This document shows positions 10,085-19,664 of a stretch of DNA of 64,000 nucleotides, piece by piece. How positions within the stretch are numbered: the stretch's first letter is position 1; each line of letters starts with the position of its first letter. Both the position numbers and the translations under genes were made by a program. The notes under the pieces were generated by a model, which saw nothing but the letters and a program-made list of their open reading frames with translations, ran no database searches and was not told where the DNA came from. The DNA comes from Alphaproteobacteria bacterium (lineage in GTDB: Bacteria > Pseudomonadota > Alphaproteobacteria > ATCC43930 > CGMCC-115725), in NCBI GenBank assembly GCA_030041335.1, contig JASHOB010000196.1:62001-126000 (forward strand), read 5' to 3'.

Positions 10085-11284
10085 ATGAGCACCAAATCGA
10101 TGACCGATGCATTGCCGCGCAGGGCCGAGCGGTCGCGCAAGCCCCGCACCCGGGGGCGGCTGATTTTTCGCCTCATTCTGGTGATCGTGCTGATGGGCGC
10201 GGTCGGCTTCGGCCTTTATGCGTTTCAGAATTTCAAGACCGTCATGATCGGACAGATCATGTCCAAGATGGCCCCGCCGCCGGCGCCGGTCGCGGCCGTC
10301 ACGGCGAAGCTGCAGGACATGCCGCGCTATCTCGAAGGCATCGGCACGATCATGGCCGTGAAACAAGTGACCGTCGCGCCCGAGGTTGCGGGTCGCGTCA
10401 CCCAGATCATGTTCGAGGCCGGACAGACGGTGAAGGCCGGCGATCCGCTGGTGCAGATCTACGATGCGCCCGACCGTGCCGATCTCGTCAATTACGAGGC
10501 CCAGGAGCGCTTGGCCCAGGTCAATCTCGGCCGCGCCCGCACCCTGGCGCAGAAGGAATTCGGCTCCAAACAGGCTGAAGATCAGGCGCAGATGGCGCTC
10601 GACCAGGCGCGCGCCGGCATCGCGCACACCAACGCCGTTATCGTGCAAAAGCTGGTTCGCGCGCCGTTCGCCGGCGAGCTCGGCATCCGCCAAGTCAATC
10701 TCGGTCAATACCTTAACCCGGGCAATCCGATCGCAACACTGACCGACCTCGACACCATGTATGTCGACTTCACCCTGCCGGAGCAGGCGAGCGCCAAACT
10801 CAAAATCGGCCAGGAAATCGACGTTGCGGTCGATGCGTTTCCGAACCGGACGTTCGCTGGCAAGCTGACCACGGTCGAGCCCCAGATCGACCCGCAGACG
10901 CGCGCGATCAAGGTCGAGGCGACGATACCAAACGCCGACCATGCGCTGCGTCCGGGCATGTTCGCCAATGCCCGCGTGGTTTTGCCGCCGCAGCACGATG
11001 TGGTCACGGTACCCGAGACCGCGATCGAATACACACCTTATGGGACTTCGGTCTATATCATCAAGCCGGTTGGCAAGGACGACAAGGAACACGTCAAATA
11101 CATCGCGACGCAGAGCTTCGTGAAGCTCGGCGAGCGGCGCGATGGCAATGTCGCCGTGCTCGAAGGCCTCAAGCCCGGTGAAATGGTTGCGAGCTCGGGC
11201 CAGCTCAAGATTATCAACGGTGCCCCGGTGCGGCTGTCGCCAACCCGTCAACTGAAGCAGCCGCCGGTACCGCCGCGGGACTAA
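10085..11284 (+). CDS. RND efflux periplasmic adaptor (membrane fusion protein)
   Basis: This 399-residue adaptor links an inner-membrane RND pump to an outer-membrane channel. An N-terminal basic segment is followed by one membrane anchor (RLIFRLILVIVLMGAVGFGL). The split lipoyl half-motifs are VTVAPEVAGRVTQIMFEAG and LVRAPFAGELGIRQVNLGQY. Between them is a short alpha-hairpin, and PEQASAKLKIGQ opens the beta-barrel domain. It resembles the MexH/MexC group. The RND pump follows 4 bases downstream. No outer-membrane channel gene is nearby, so a channel encoded elsewhere would be shared. Confidence 0.92.
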   Translation: MSTKSMTDALPRRAERSRKPRTRGRLIFRLILVIVLMGAVGFGLYAFQNFKTVMIGQIMSKMAPPPAPVAAVTAKLQDMPRYLEGIGTIMAVKQVTVAPEVAGRVTQIMFEAGQTVKAGDPLVQIYDAPDRADLVNYEAQERLAQVNLGRARTLAQKEFGSKQAEDQAQMALDQARAGIAHTNAVIVQKLVRAPFAGELGIRQVNLGQYLNPGNPIATLTDLDTMYVDFTLPEQASAKLKIGQEIDVAVDAFPNRTFAGKLTTVEPQIDPQTRAIKVEATIPNADHALRPGMFANARVVLPPQHDVVTVPETAIEYTPYGTSVYIIKPVGKDDKEHVKYIATQSFVKLGERRDGNVAVLEGLKPGEMVASSGQLKIINGAPVRLSPTRQLKQPPVPPRD

Positions 11285-11288
11285 GCCG

Positions 11289-14200
11289 ATGCGGTTTACC
11301 GACCTGTTCATCCGCCGCCCGGTCCTGTCGATCGTCGTCAGTCTGCTGATCCTCCTGCTCGGATTGCGCTCGTTATACGACCTGCCGGTGCGGCAATACC
11401 CGAAAATGGAAAATACGGTGGTCACCGTGACCACCATCTACCCGGGCGCGCCGGCTGAGGTGGTTGAGGGCTTCATTACACAGCCGATTGAACAAGCGGT
11501 GTCCTCAACCGAGGGCATCGACTACATGACCTCGAACTCGGTGCTCGGCACCAGTACCATCACCGTCAACATCAAGCTGAATTACGATCCGGGCACCGCC
11601 ATGGCCGACGTCATGGCGAAGACTAACCAGGTCCGCTACCTGCTGCCGAAGGAGGCGTTCGACCCGATCATCATCAAGACGACCGGCCAGACCACCGGCG
11701 TCATGTACATCAACTTCCACAGTTCGCAATTGAGCGCCGCCGCGGTGGCGGATTACCTCGCCCGCAACGTCCAACCGCTGATCGCGACCGTCAACGGCGT
11801 CGCCTCCGCCGATATCCTGGGCGGCCAGACCTATGCGATGCGGGTGTGGCTCGACTCGACCCGAATGGCTGCCCACGGCGTTACCGCAGTCGATGTCGCA
11901 ACGGCGCTGCTGCAGAACAACTACCAGGCGGCGCCGGGCCAGGCGAAGGGCTATTTCACCATCTCCAACGTGGTCGCCAATACCGATCTCAAATCGGTCG
12001 AGCAGTTCAAGGAGATGGTAGTCAAGGCACAGAACGGTGCGCTGGTGCGCTTGAAAGACGTCGCCGACGTCGATCTCGGGCCGCAAAGCACCAACGTCTC
12101 GGTGCTGATGAATGGCCAGCGCTCGGTGTTCATCGGTATCAACGCGACGCCGACCGGCAACCCGCTCAACATCGTCAACGATGTGCGCGCCCTGCTGCCG
12201 TCGATCGAGCGCAGCTTGCCGCCAACGGTCAGCATGACGGTCGCCTACGATTCGACCAAGTTCATCCGTTCGTCGATTGCCGAGGTCGAGCGCACACTGG
12301 CCATGGCGGTCGGCATCGTTATCATCGTCATCTTCCTGTTCCTGGGCACCCTGCGCGCCGTCATTATTCCAGTGGTGACGATGCCGCTTTCGCTTGTCGG
12401 CGCCGGCATCATCATGCTGTCGATGGGGTTCAGTTTTAACCTGCTGACGCTGTTGGCCATGGTGCTGGCGATCGGACTGGTGGTCGACGACGCGATCGTC
12501 GTCGTCGAGAACGTCTACCGCCACATCGAGGACGGCGAGACACCGTTCCGCGCCGCGATCATCGGCGCGCGCGAAATCGTCGGCCCGGTGGTGGCAATGA
12601 CCATCACGCTCGCGGCGGTTTACGCTCCGATCGGCTTCCTGACGGGCCTCACCGGCACACTGTTCCGCGAATTCGCCTTCACGCTCGCCGGCTCGGTGAT
12701 CATCTCCGGTATCGTGGCGCTGACCCTGTCGCCGATGATGGCGTCGCGGTTTCTCACCGCGACGGCGCAGGAGGGGTGGTTCGCGCGTCAAGTCGACCGG
12801 TTCTTTTCCGCAGCGACGCGCTGGTACGGGCGACGCCTCGCCGGCACGCTCGATTATCGACCCGTGGTGGTCGTGTTCGCCATCGGCATTTTCGCGATGT
12901 TGATCTTCCTCTATACGCATGTGCAGAAGGAGTTGGCGCCGCAAGAAGATCAAGGCGTGCTGTTTGCGCTCGGCAAGGGGCCGCAATACGCCAATCTCGA
13001 CTATACCGAAGCGTTCGGCCGCGAGATCGAGGCGATCTATCGCTCATTTCCCGAGACCGACGCAACCTTCATGATCAACGGCTTCCAAGGTCTCAACACC
13101 AGCTTTTCGGCGATGGTGCTGAAGCCGTGGGACGAACGCGTGCGCTCGACCAAGACTTTGTCGCCGCTGGTGCAGGCCAAGCTCAACGACATTGTCGGCG
13201 TCCGCGCCAGCGCCTTCAGCCCGCCTGCCCTGCCGGGCGCGTTCGGCGGTTTGCCGGTCCAGTTCGTCATCAGCGCCGCAGCGCCGAGCGACACCATCTT
13301 CAAGCTGATGCAAGAGATCAGGATGCGCGCCATGCGCAGCCACAAATTCATCTTTGTCGATACCGATCTTGCCTACGATCAGCCCGTGACGCAGCTCAAT
13401 ATCGACCGCACCAAGGCCAACGACCTTGGGATCAACATGCAGGAGATCGGCGAGACGCTGGCGTTGATGGTCGGCGGCAACTACGTCAATCAATTCGATC
13501 TCAGCGGGCGCGCCTATCAGGTGATCCCGCAAGTGCCGCGCAGTGAGCGGCTCAGTCCGGAGGAGTTGGAGAAATTTTTCGTCAAGACGGCGAGCGGCGG
13601 TCTAGTGCCGTTGTCAACGGTCGTGTCATTCACCACCAAGACGGATCCCAACGCCTACTACCACTACAATCAGCTTAACTCTTCGACCCTGTCGGGCGTG
13701 CCGTTCCCCGGCGTGAGCATGGGCGAAGCGGTCGAATTCTTACAGCAGACAGCGGCCCAAATCCTGCCTGCTGGTTTTCATTCCGATTTCCTTGCCGAGT
13801 CGCGGCAGTATGTGGAGGAGGGCAATCAGCTCACCGTCACCTTCATCTTCGCGCTGATCATTATTTTTCTGGTACTAGCGGCGCAGTTCGAAAGCCTGCG
13901 CGATCCCCTGGTGATCCTGATCTCGGTGCCGCTCTCGATTTGCGGGGCCCTGTTGCCGTTGTTCATCGGCCTCGCCACCCTCAACATCTATACCCAGGTC
14001 GGTCTGGTTACGCTGATCGGCTTAATCAGCAAGCACGGCATTTTGATGACCGAGTTTGCCAACCAGCTGCAGCGGCGCGAAGGGCTCGATAAGCGCCACG
14101 CCATTGAACGCGCGGCCGCGGTGCGGTTGCGGCCGATTCTGATGACCACGGCAGCGATGGTGGTTGGCCTGTTCCCGCTGCTCTCGGCGACCGGTGCGGG

Positions 14201-14366
14201 GGCGGTGAGCCGCTTCTCCATCGGCATCGTCATCGTTGCCGGTATGACCATCGGCACGCTGTTCACACTGTTCGTGTTGCCGACCTTTTATACGCTCCTG
14301 GCCCGCGACCATCGTGAAGCCGCGGCTCTCGAACGCGAGCAGGAGAAGGCGCTCGCGGCCGAGTGA
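11289..14366 (+). CDS. RND multidrug efflux permease (HAE1 family)
   Basis: This inner-membrane proton/drug antiporter is 1025 residues, the usual length. TM1 is near FIRRPVLSIVVSLLILLLG, and the second TM bundle runs from about residue 335 to 540. Its TM4 carries the proton-relay pair in GLVVDDAIVVVENVY. A second set of TM segments closes the C-terminus. The paired porter-domain repeats are visible at YPGAPAEVVEGFITQPIE and in the second half. It is closest in pattern to MexI/MexF-type permeases. Co-transcribed with the adaptor and probably repressed by the divergent MarR. Substrates are not predictable. Confidence 0.95.
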   Translation: MRFTDLFIRRPVLSIVVSLLILLLGLRSLYDLPVRQYPKMENTVVTVTTIYPGAPAEVVEGFITQPIEQAVSSTEGIDYMTSNSVLGTSTITVNIKLNYDPGTAMADVMAKTNQVRYLLPKEAFDPIIIKTTGQTTGVMYINFHSSQLSAAAVADYLARNVQPLIATVNGVASADILGGQTYAMRVWLDSTRMAAHGVTAVDVATALLQNNYQAAPGQAKGYFTISNVVANTDLKSVEQFKEMVVKAQNGALVRLKDVADVDLGPQSTNVSVLMNGQRSVFIGINATPTGNPLNIVNDVRALLPSIERSLPPTVSMTVAYDSTKFIRSSIAEVERTLAMAVGIVIIVIFLFLGTLRAVIIPVVTMPLSLVGAGIIMLSMGFSFNLLTLLAMVLAIGLVVDDAIVVVENVYRHIEDGETPFRAAIIGAREIVGPVVAMTITLAAVYAPIGFLTGLTGTLFREFAFTLAGSVIISGIVALTLSPMMASRFLTATAQEGWFARQVDRFFSAATRWYGRRLAGTLDYRPVVVVFAIGIFAMLIFLYTHVQKELAPQEDQGVLFALGKGPQYANLDYTEAFGREIEAIYRSFPETDATFMINGFQGLNTSFSAMVLKPWDERVRSTKTLSPLVQAKLNDIVGVRASAFSPPALPGAFGGLPVQFVISAAAPSDTIFKLMQEIRMRAMRSHKFIFVDTDLAYDQPVTQLNIDRTKANDLGINMQEIGETLALMVGGNYVNQFDLSGRAYQVIPQVPRSERLSPEELEKFFVKTASGGLVPLSTVVSFTTKTDPNAYYHYNQLNSSTLSGVPFPGVSMGEAVEFLQQTAAQILPAGFHSDFLAESRQYVEEGNQLTVTFIFALIIIFLVLAAQFESLRDPLVILISVPLSICGALLPLFIGLATLNIYTQVGLVTLIGLISKHGILMTEFANQLQRREGLDKRHAIERAAAVRLRPILMTTAAMVVGLFPLLSATGAGAVSRFSIGIVIVAGMTIGTLFTLFVLPTFYTLLARDHREAAALEREQEKALAAE

Positions 14367-14710
14367 TCTGACGACGCCGAAAATTCCAGCGCCCGGCGGC
14401 AACGCACTCCGGTAGGGTGACGGCCGGCAGCCGAACGGCAAGCGTCCGAGGGGTTGGAAACGAGCTTGCTGAGGCGTGGGCGGCCTTGACCCGGTCCCTC
14501 GACGTCACGGTGGTTCGCCGGTTCCGATCACGCGGTCAGCGCGGCGATCCAGAGCTACCATGGCCGCCGCCAAACGATCGATTGTCGAGCCGCCGGCCTG
14601 ACTGGCCGATGGGTTGGCCGAGCGCGCCGAGCCTCCACCCCATCGGACCTACGAACTCCCGCGGGTTCGGCTCTGGCAATCCCGCATCCTTCAGCTGTTG
14701 ATCACCCGGT
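14367..14710. other. Intergenic stretch, no gene recognised
   Basis: This lies between the end of the RND permease and the end of the convergent cytochrome c gene. A 94-codon open frame on the plus strand (14417-14701) has no SD, a Pro/Arg-rich composition and no family resemblance, so I do not call it. No clear intrinsic terminator was seen. Confidence 0.5.
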
Positions 14711-15163
14711 TCAGCGACGGTCGCGAAGGCTCATGATGAAGCTAACCACATCTGCGACCTGTTCGCCGGAGAGCTCAGGATTTGGCATTTGATGCGGAGG
14801 AACGATGCCTTTATGCGTCGTGCTGATGAAATGCCGAAGCGTCGCCGCCGTCGTGCGTGGCTGATTCGCGATTCTGGCGAATGATGGTGCCGGCGGTTGC
14901 AGGATCGGTTTGAATTCCTCTTTTGGGGAGACAACATGACAGGCCGAGCACACCCTGAGTGCTAGCCTTCGGCCCTCGTTGGCGTCGCCCATGGCGGGGG
15001 GTGTTGCCTGGGCCGGGACTGCGGCCGTGCTCGTATCGGCATATCGACTCGCCAACGGTGCTCCGGCATGTGGCGTGGAATTTGACAGGAGAAAAATGCT
15101 TGTAGCAGCCGCTGCGATAACAGCCATGCGAAAGCTCGCTAAAGTTACTCGCTGAGCAGTCAT
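14711..15163 (-). CDS. Monohaem c-type cytochrome, exported
   Basis: The 150-residue protein has a hydrophobic N-terminal segment (FRMAVIAAAATSIFLLS) that acts as a signal or anchor, the haem-binding motif CSACH at residues 72-76, and a likely axial Met126 in HQMPNP, followed by the usual C-terminal helix SGEQVADVVSFIMSL. It is a class I periplasmic electron carrier. The neighbours give no oxidoreductase partner, so its electron donor and acceptor are unknown. Confidence 0.85.
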   Translation of the reverse strand: MTAQRVTLASFRMAVIAAAATSIFLLSNSTPHAGAPLASRYADTSTAAVPAQATPPAMGDANEGRRLALRVCSACHVVSPKEEFKPILQPPAPSFARIANQPRTTAATLRHFISTTHKGIVPPHQMPNPELSGEQVADVVSFIMSLRDRR

Positions 15164-15548
15164 CCCGTTCCATGCTCCTGGCTCGATGGCGGCAGATCAA
15201 GCGTCTTGGTCAATCGCACGATAGCTGGTTCTACCTGGATTCCCCGACGGCTTGGCAAATGTCGATTTAGGAAGAAGTCAACCTTGACTGCAGATTGCAA
15301 GCATACTGTGCCGGCTGGCTCGGCCAATCCAATGGAGTGGCCTGCTTTGGCGCGCGTAGGCCGCGTATTTCCGTTCGGCGGTCGTGACAGGCGTCAGCGT
15401 CAGGTGATCTCGGTCCGGCCAAACCGTGACCAACGAGCGGGCAACATCTGCACGATAGTTTGGCGGCGGCGCAGCGATGACCGTCACGAACCGATCTGAA
15501 TGACTGCGTCGGGTCCCTGGCCAACCTCCAAGGGGACCGCGAATCAAA
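15164..15548. other. Intergenic stretch, no gene recognised
   Basis: This spans the cytochrome c promoter region and the 3' side of the Lys-rich protein gene. A minus-strand open frame of 89 codons (15278-15547) reads YRADVARSLVTVWPDRDHLT and on. It looks protein-like in part, but has no SD I trust and no family I recognise. It may be a decayed gene. Confidence 0.4.
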
Positions 15549-15578
15549 CCGGCCTCCGGACAACCGCCCGGAGGCCGG
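15549..15578 (-). terminator. Intrinsic terminator of the Lys-rich protein gene
   Basis: The 11-base arms CCGGCCTCCGG and CCGGAGGCCGG flank an 8-base loop. On the minus strand the stem is followed by TTTGATTCG. It lies 20 bases past the stop of the Lys-rich gene. Confidence 0.65.
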
Positions 15579-15598
15579 GTGATCGATTGGACCAGGTA

Positions 15599-15880
15599 TC
15601 AACCCTCCTTCGGAGCCGGGGTGGTCTCTGGCGCCTTGCCCTTTTTCGCACTGCTTTTGTGATGGGACTTTTTCCTGGTGCTCTTCTTTTTCGTGGTCTT
15701 GTGGTTAGCCGCCTTGTGCGAGCCTTTCGGCGTAGTCGCAGTCGCGCCCTTTTCAGACGACATGCCCTCGGGCTTCGACATGGTCTGGTCGCCCTTCGTC
15801 TCTTGCGCCGATGCCATGATCGGCGGCGCGGAAGCGGCAACGAAAGACAGAAGTGCAAATGCTGTCAGCAACGCCTTCAT
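15599..15880 (-). CDS. Small exported Lys-rich protein of unknown function
   Basis: The 93-residue product starts with a classic signal peptide (MKALLTAFALLSFVAASAPP). The mature part is low-complexity and strongly basic, with runs such as KKKSTRKKSHHKSSAKKGK, and ends in Pro/Lys. Similar short exported Lys/Ala/Pro-rich proteins are common in alphaproteobacteria but lack an assigned role; a charge-based envelope or stress function is only a guess. The good signal peptide, a T-tailed terminator and absence of a better frame support a real gene. Confidence 0.65.
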   Translation of the reverse strand: MKALLTAFALLSFVAASAPPIMASAQETKGDQTMSKPEGMSSEKGATATTPKGSHKAANHKTTKKKSTRKKSHHKSSAKKGKAPETTPAPKEG

Positions 15881-16040
15881 TACATACTCCTATTGGATAG
15901 AGAGCCCCCCGGTGAGGCGGCGATTATCGTTCGAATCCTGGCAGATCCGACGTGCTAGTTATTGTATCATGATGATCGCTGGTCGTAGCCAATATTTGCC
16001 CGCATTCCAAAAAATTTTTCCCGTTTAGGGCGCGTCGGCA

Positions 16041-16748
16041 CTATCCGGCAGCGCGACGCACGGTCGAGGCATCCTGCCCGAACAGGATTTTGCGCGCATC
16101 AGGGCTGGTCGGTGACGTCGACTGGAATTGCTTGCCCTTGTCGTATGCGCGCACCGTCGCGGGACGCGCCTTGATAGTGTCTTGCCAACGCTTCAGGTGA
16201 GGGAAATCGTCAATCTTCTGGCCCAGGCGGTCGTAGGCCGTCGTCCAGGGATAGGACGCCATATCGGCGATCGAATAGTCGCCAGCGACGAATGCCCGGT
16301 CGGCAAGGCGCTTGTCGAGAACGGCAAAAAGGCGTCCGGTCTCTTTGACATAGCGGTCGATGGCATAAGACAGCTTTTCCGGCGCGTAGTGGGCGAAATG
16401 ATTGTTCTGGCCGGCCATTGGACCCAGCCCGCCCATTTGCCAGAACAGCCATTGCAAGACCTCGACCCGGCCGCGCAGATCGGCGGGAATGAATTTTCCG
16501 GTTTTTTCCGCGAGGTACAGCAGGATGGCGCCGCTCTCGAACAGCGAAATCGGCTTGCCGCCGTCGGCCGGATCGGTGTCGATGATCGCCGGCATGCGAT
16601 TGTTCGGAGAAAAGGCAAGGAATTCGGCCTTGAACTGTTCGCCCTTGCCAATGTTCACCGGAATGATCTCGTAAGGCAGACCGGTCTCCTCCAGAAAGAG
16701 TGTGACCTTGTGACCATTTGGCGTCGGCCAGTAATAGAGCTGGATCAT
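16041..16748 (-). CDS. Glutathione S-transferase (YfcG/YghU-type)
   Basis: This 235-residue protein has a thioredoxin-fold N-terminal domain (IQLYYWPTPNGHKVTLFLEE, then NRMPAI with the conserved cis-Pro, and LFESGAILLYLAEK for glutathione contact). The all-helical C-terminal domain includes DYSIADMASYPW, the conserved N-capping box. This fits the nu-class/YfcG group, which shows disulfide-bond reductase activity with glutathione. Its ATG overlaps the thiE stop by 4 bases (ATGA), so it is translated at the end of the thiamine operon, an unusual place for a GST. Confidence 0.9.
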   Translation of the reverse strand: MIQLYYWPTPNGHKVTLFLEETGLPYEIIPVNIGKGEQFKAEFLAFSPNNRMPAIIDTDPADGGKPISLFESGAILLYLAEKTGKFIPADLRGRVEVLQWLFWQMGGLGPMAGQNNHFAHYAPEKLSYAIDRYVKETGRLFAVLDKRLADRAFVAGDYSIADMASYPWTTAYDRLGQKIDDFPHLKRWQDTIKARPATVRAYDKGKQFQSTSPTSPDARKILFGQDASTVRRAAG

Positions 16749-17437
16749 GGCGGTTGCCTCGCTATTGGCTCCAATTTGGCCGAACTATGGCCTCCCTCCG
16801 GGGCGGCCACAAGGGTCTGATCAAGCACGGCGATGACGCCGCGAATCATCGTTTCCGGATCGTCCGCTCGCATCGCCGCGCCCATGATGGCGACTCCGGC
16901 GGCACCGGCGGCGCGGCATTGGGCGGCATTGCTTGCGTCGATGCCGCCCAGCGCGTAGACCGGAATCGCGGCTGCCTTGGCAAGTTCCGCCAAGCCGGCG
17001 AGACCCAGCGATGGACCATAATTCGGCTTGCTCGCGGTCGCGAAGATCGGGCTCAGGGTGACGTAGTCGGCGCCGAGCTCGGCCGCGCGCCGCAGCTCGT
17101 AGCGGTCATGGGCCGAAATGCCGATCGTCGCCCGATTGCCGAGATAGGCGCGTGCCGCCGTGATCGAGCCGTGACGCGGCAAATGCACGCCGGTGGCTGC
17201 GGTCGCCATGGCGGCGTCGCAATCGGCGTGGACGCTGATGGCGGCTCCCGACGGGGCGCCGCAACGGACGAGGCGTTGCAGCAGGTCGACGCGCTCCGCG
17301 CGCGAGAGATCGGGCTCGCGCAGGGAAATCCAGCGACAGCCGCCGGCTAACAGTGCCTGCGCCATCGCCAATAGCGGCCTAGCCGACTGCTTGCGATCGG
17401 TAATGACCAGCAGCGGCGGGACGGGCAGCGCCTTCAT
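16745..17437 (-). CDS. thiE: Thiamine phosphate synthase
   Basis: ThiE joins HMP diphosphate to the thiazole phosphate to form thiamine phosphate. The 230-residue TIM barrel has WISLREPDLS (phosphate/pyrimidine contact), the C-terminal phosphate loops ALGGID and GAAGVAIMGA, and YVTLSPIFATASKP. The HLPRHG segment replaces the usual HLGQ-type motif, and some features drift toward TenI-like paralogs, so a TenI role cannot be excluded. Its place directly after thiG in a TPP-riboswitch operon supports ThiE. A 4-base overlap joins it to the GST gene. Confidence 0.82.
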   Translation of the reverse strand: MKALPVPPLLVITDRKQSARPLLAMAQALLAGGCRWISLREPDLSRAERVDLLQRLVRCGAPSGAAISVHADCDAAMATAATGVHLPRHGSITAARAYLGNRATIGISAHDRYELRRAAELGADYVTLSPIFATASKPNYGPSLGLAGLAELAKAAAIPVYALGGIDASNAAQCRAAGAAGVAIMGAAMRADDPETMIRGVIAVLDQTLVAAPEGGHSSAKLEPIARQPP

Positions 17438-17441
17438 CTGC

Positions 17442-18212
17442 TCAGCCGCCGATCAGGCCAAGTTCCGGACTCGAGGGCTCGCCATGCGTACGCTTGGGGA
17501 TGCGTCCGGCAAGACGGGCAGCGCGGCCAGCAGTCACCGCCCCCTTCATCGCCCCGGCCATCCGTGCCGGATCGCGCGCCTTGGCGATGGCGGTGTTGAG
17601 GAGAACACCGTCGCAGCCCAACTCCATCGCAAACGCGGCGTCGGAAGCGGTGCCAATACCGGCATCGAGGATAACCGGTACTGAACTGGTGGCGACAATG
17701 CGCTCAATCGCGAACGGATTGACAATGCCGAGGCCCGAGCCGATCGGCGAGCCCAGTGGCATGACCGCCGCCGCCCCGCGGTCGGCAAGCTTGCGGCAGG
17801 TGACGGGATCTTCGTTGCAATAGGGCAACACCGTAAAGCCGTCGGCCACCAGTTCGTCGGTCGCCTGCAACAAATGCTCGACATCGGGATAAAGTGTTTC
17901 GCGATCGCCGATGAGCTCGAGCTTTATGAGATCGGTCGCCAGCGCCTCGCGCGCGAGACGCGCGGTCAAGACGGCGTCCTTTACCGTCGAACAGCCCGCC
18001 GTATTGGGCAACAACGTGTAGTGATTGCCGAGCAGATCGATCAAGCTGCCGGAATAGGGGTCGAGGCTAATCCGCCTTATCGAGACCGTGACCAGTGCCG
18101 GCTCGGCGGCCGCGAGTGAATCGAGCAGGACCTGGTGATTGGGATAGCCCCCCGTTCCCATGAACAGACGGGAGGGATAAGCGCGGTTCGCAATGGTAAG
18201 ATAATCACTCAT
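17442..18212 (-). CDS. thiG: Thiazole synthase
   Basis: ThiG builds the thiazole ring of thiamine from deoxyxylulose phosphate, dehydroglycine and the sulfur carried by ThiS. The ATG at 18212 gives 256 residues starting [20 protein letters not shown], the family start; the longer open frame upstream is unconserved. The catalytic lysine is in [10 protein letters not shown], and the barrel signatures [20 protein letters not shown] and [13 protein letters not shown] are intact. It lies 88 bases after thiS and 4 bases before thiE. Confidence 0.96.
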   Translation of the reverse strand: MSDYLTIANRAYPSRLFMGTGGYPNHQVLLDSLAAAEPALVTVSIRRISLDPYSGSLIDLLGNHYTLLPNTAGCSTVKDAVLTARLAREALATDLIKLELIGDRETLYPDVEHLLQATDELVADGFTVLPYCNEDPVTCRKLADRGAAAVMPLGSPIGSGLGIVNPFAIERIVATSSVPVILDAGIGTASDAAFAMELGCDGVLLNTAIAKARDPARMAGAMKGAVTAGRAARLAGRIPKRTHGEPSSPELGLIGG

Positions 18213-18300
18213 GCAACCAAGTCCCGAACATCTTTGCCTTCGTGAAGAGGAAAAGCGGCTCGAGGCCGCGCCCCGGTATGCGCACCGATGATCGCCGTCA

Positions 18301-18507
18301 TTAGCCGCCTCCGAAAGGACGAACGATCTCGACTTCGTCACCCGCGGACAGCAGCGTCTCTTGCCAGAGCCGCGCCGGCACCACCGTACCATTGACCGCA
18401 ATCGCCAGGCCACGCTTGCCGGCCATGCCATGCGCCTCGATGAATGCCGCGACGGACCCGCCGGCAAACAGCTCGTCCCGGCCATTAATGCGGATGACGT
18501 CGCTCAT
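18301..18507 (-). CDS. thiS: Sulfur carrier protein ThiS
   Basis: This 68-residue ubiquitin-fold protein carries sulfur as a C-terminal thiocarboxylate for thiazole formation. It has [15 protein letters not shown] and [13 protein letters not shown], where the terminal Gly-Gly is the activation site; here it is preceded by one more Gly. The ATG at 18507 overlaps the thiO stop by 4 bases, showing tight translational coupling. Many ORF callers miss it because a longer, meaningless frame extends upstream. Confidence 0.93.
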   Translation of the reverse strand: MSDVIRINGRDELFAGGSVAAFIEAHGMAGKRGLAIAVNGTVVPARLWQETLLSAGDEVEIVRPFGGG

Positions 18508-19658
18508 GCCTCGGTCCTGACCTTGAATCGGTCGAGTGCAAATGGCCTGATGGCATCTTCGATCTCGCCGCTCAGAATATAGTGTGAGATAGCCCGGGCC
18601 GTGATCGGTGTCAGTAGGATGCCGTTGCGGTAATGGCCAGTGGCGTAAAGGAGGCCCTCGAGTTTGGTTGGTCCCAGGATCGGCGCGTCGTCGCGGGAGC
18701 CGGGGCGGAAGCCGCTCCACATCTCATCGATCGGCAGATCCTCGATACCGGGGATGGCCCGCCACGCGCCTTCGAGCAGCGCCAGCACCCCGCCGGCAGT
18801 CATAGCCGCGTTGAAGCCGCGCTCCTCGACCGTGGCACCGATGACCAACCGGCCATCGGTGCGCGGCGCGATATAGGCTTTTGCCGCCCACACTACATGG
18901 CGGATCAACGGTGATTCCGGTTCCATCCGCAGCGCCACCATCTGACCTTTCACCGGCCGGACCGGAGGCCGCAGCTCGGGCAGAATGCCGCCAATCTCGC
19001 TCGACCATGCGCCGGCCGCCAACACGACAATGTCGGCGGCATGGACATGCTGGGCAAGGCGCACGCCGACGAGGCGCCCGTTCGCGATCTCTATCGCGTC
19101 GACTTTCATGCCTTCGTGAAGCGTGCCGCCGGCCTTGGTGAAGGCTCGACCTAATGCCTGCACCAGCGCCCGATTTTCGACCTGGTGATCGCCCGGGCTG
19201 AAGATGGCGGCGGCAAGATGCGGCGAGAGATGCGGTTCGCGCTGACGCGCCTGGGTGCCGCTCAGCCATTCGAGATCGATGCCGAGTGAGCGTTGAAACT
19301 CGAAGTTGAATTTGAGCCGCGCGACATCGTCGCGGGTAAGCGCGAGCATCAAGGTTCCCTCGCGGCGCAGGAATACGGGCATGGCAGCCCAGTCCTCCAG
19401 CTCCGCCGCGAAATCGGGCCATAGGCGCTGACTCGCGCGATTGAGCGCGTAGAGCGCCTGCTCGCCCGGCTCGGCTTCGAGACCGGCCGCCAGCATGCCG
19501 GCAGCGGCCCAGCTCGCCCCGTGCCCGGTCCGGTCGCGTTCGAATAGGTCCACGACGCGGCCGGCCTGTGCCAGACGCCAGCCGATGCTTAGGCCGATGA
19601 CGCCACCGCCAACGACGACGATGCGCGGCTCGGTCGATCTACGATGCGACTTGGTGAT
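18504..19658 (-). CDS. thiO: Glycine oxidase ThiO, apparently with an AUC start codon
   Basis: ThiO oxidises glycine to the dehydroglycine used by ThiG. The protein has an FAD dinucleotide-binding fold at its N-terminus (RIVVVGGGVIGLSIGWRLAQ), the DAAO-family segments TGHGASWAAAGML and GARVEN-like HQVENRAL, and the C-terminal FAD loop GHYRNGILLTP. No ATG, GTG or TTG occurs in frame between the riboswitch and the FAD motif. An SD (AGGGAG at 19665-19670) sits 6 bases before an ATC at 19658, giving 384 residues, so translation probably starts there. The first ATG downstream would delete the FAD-binding motif. thiS overlaps the stop by 4 bases. Confidence 0.88.
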   Translation of the reverse strand: MTKSHRRSTEPRIVVVGGGVIGLSIGWRLAQAGRVVDLFERDRTGHGASWAAAGMLAAGLEAEPGEQALYALNRASQRLWPDFAAELEDWAAMPVFLRREGTLMLALTRDDVARLKFNFEFQRSLGIDLEWLSGTQARQREPHLSPHLAAAIFSPGDHQVENRALVQALGRAFTKAGGTLHEGMKVDAIEIANGRLVGVRLAQHVHAADIVVLAAGAWSSEIGGILPELRPPVRPVKGQMVALRMEPESPLIRHVVWAAKAYIAPRTDGRLVIGATVEERGFNAAMTAGGVLALLEGAWRAIPGIEDLPIDEMWSGFRPGSRDDAPILGPTKLEGLLYATGHYRNGILLTPITARAISHYILSGEIEDAIRPFALDRFKVRTEA

Positions 19659-19664
19659 GGCGGG

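Noticed and set aside
9917-11437. Long open extension of the MarR frame (680 codons in all)
   Set aside because: The part beyond 9916 is antisense to the RND adaptor gene, has no family resemblance and is typical of GC-rich shadow frames.
11505-12986. 493-codon minus-strand frame inside the RND permease
   Set aside because: Asp/Arg/His-rich shadow of a complete, well-conserved permease.
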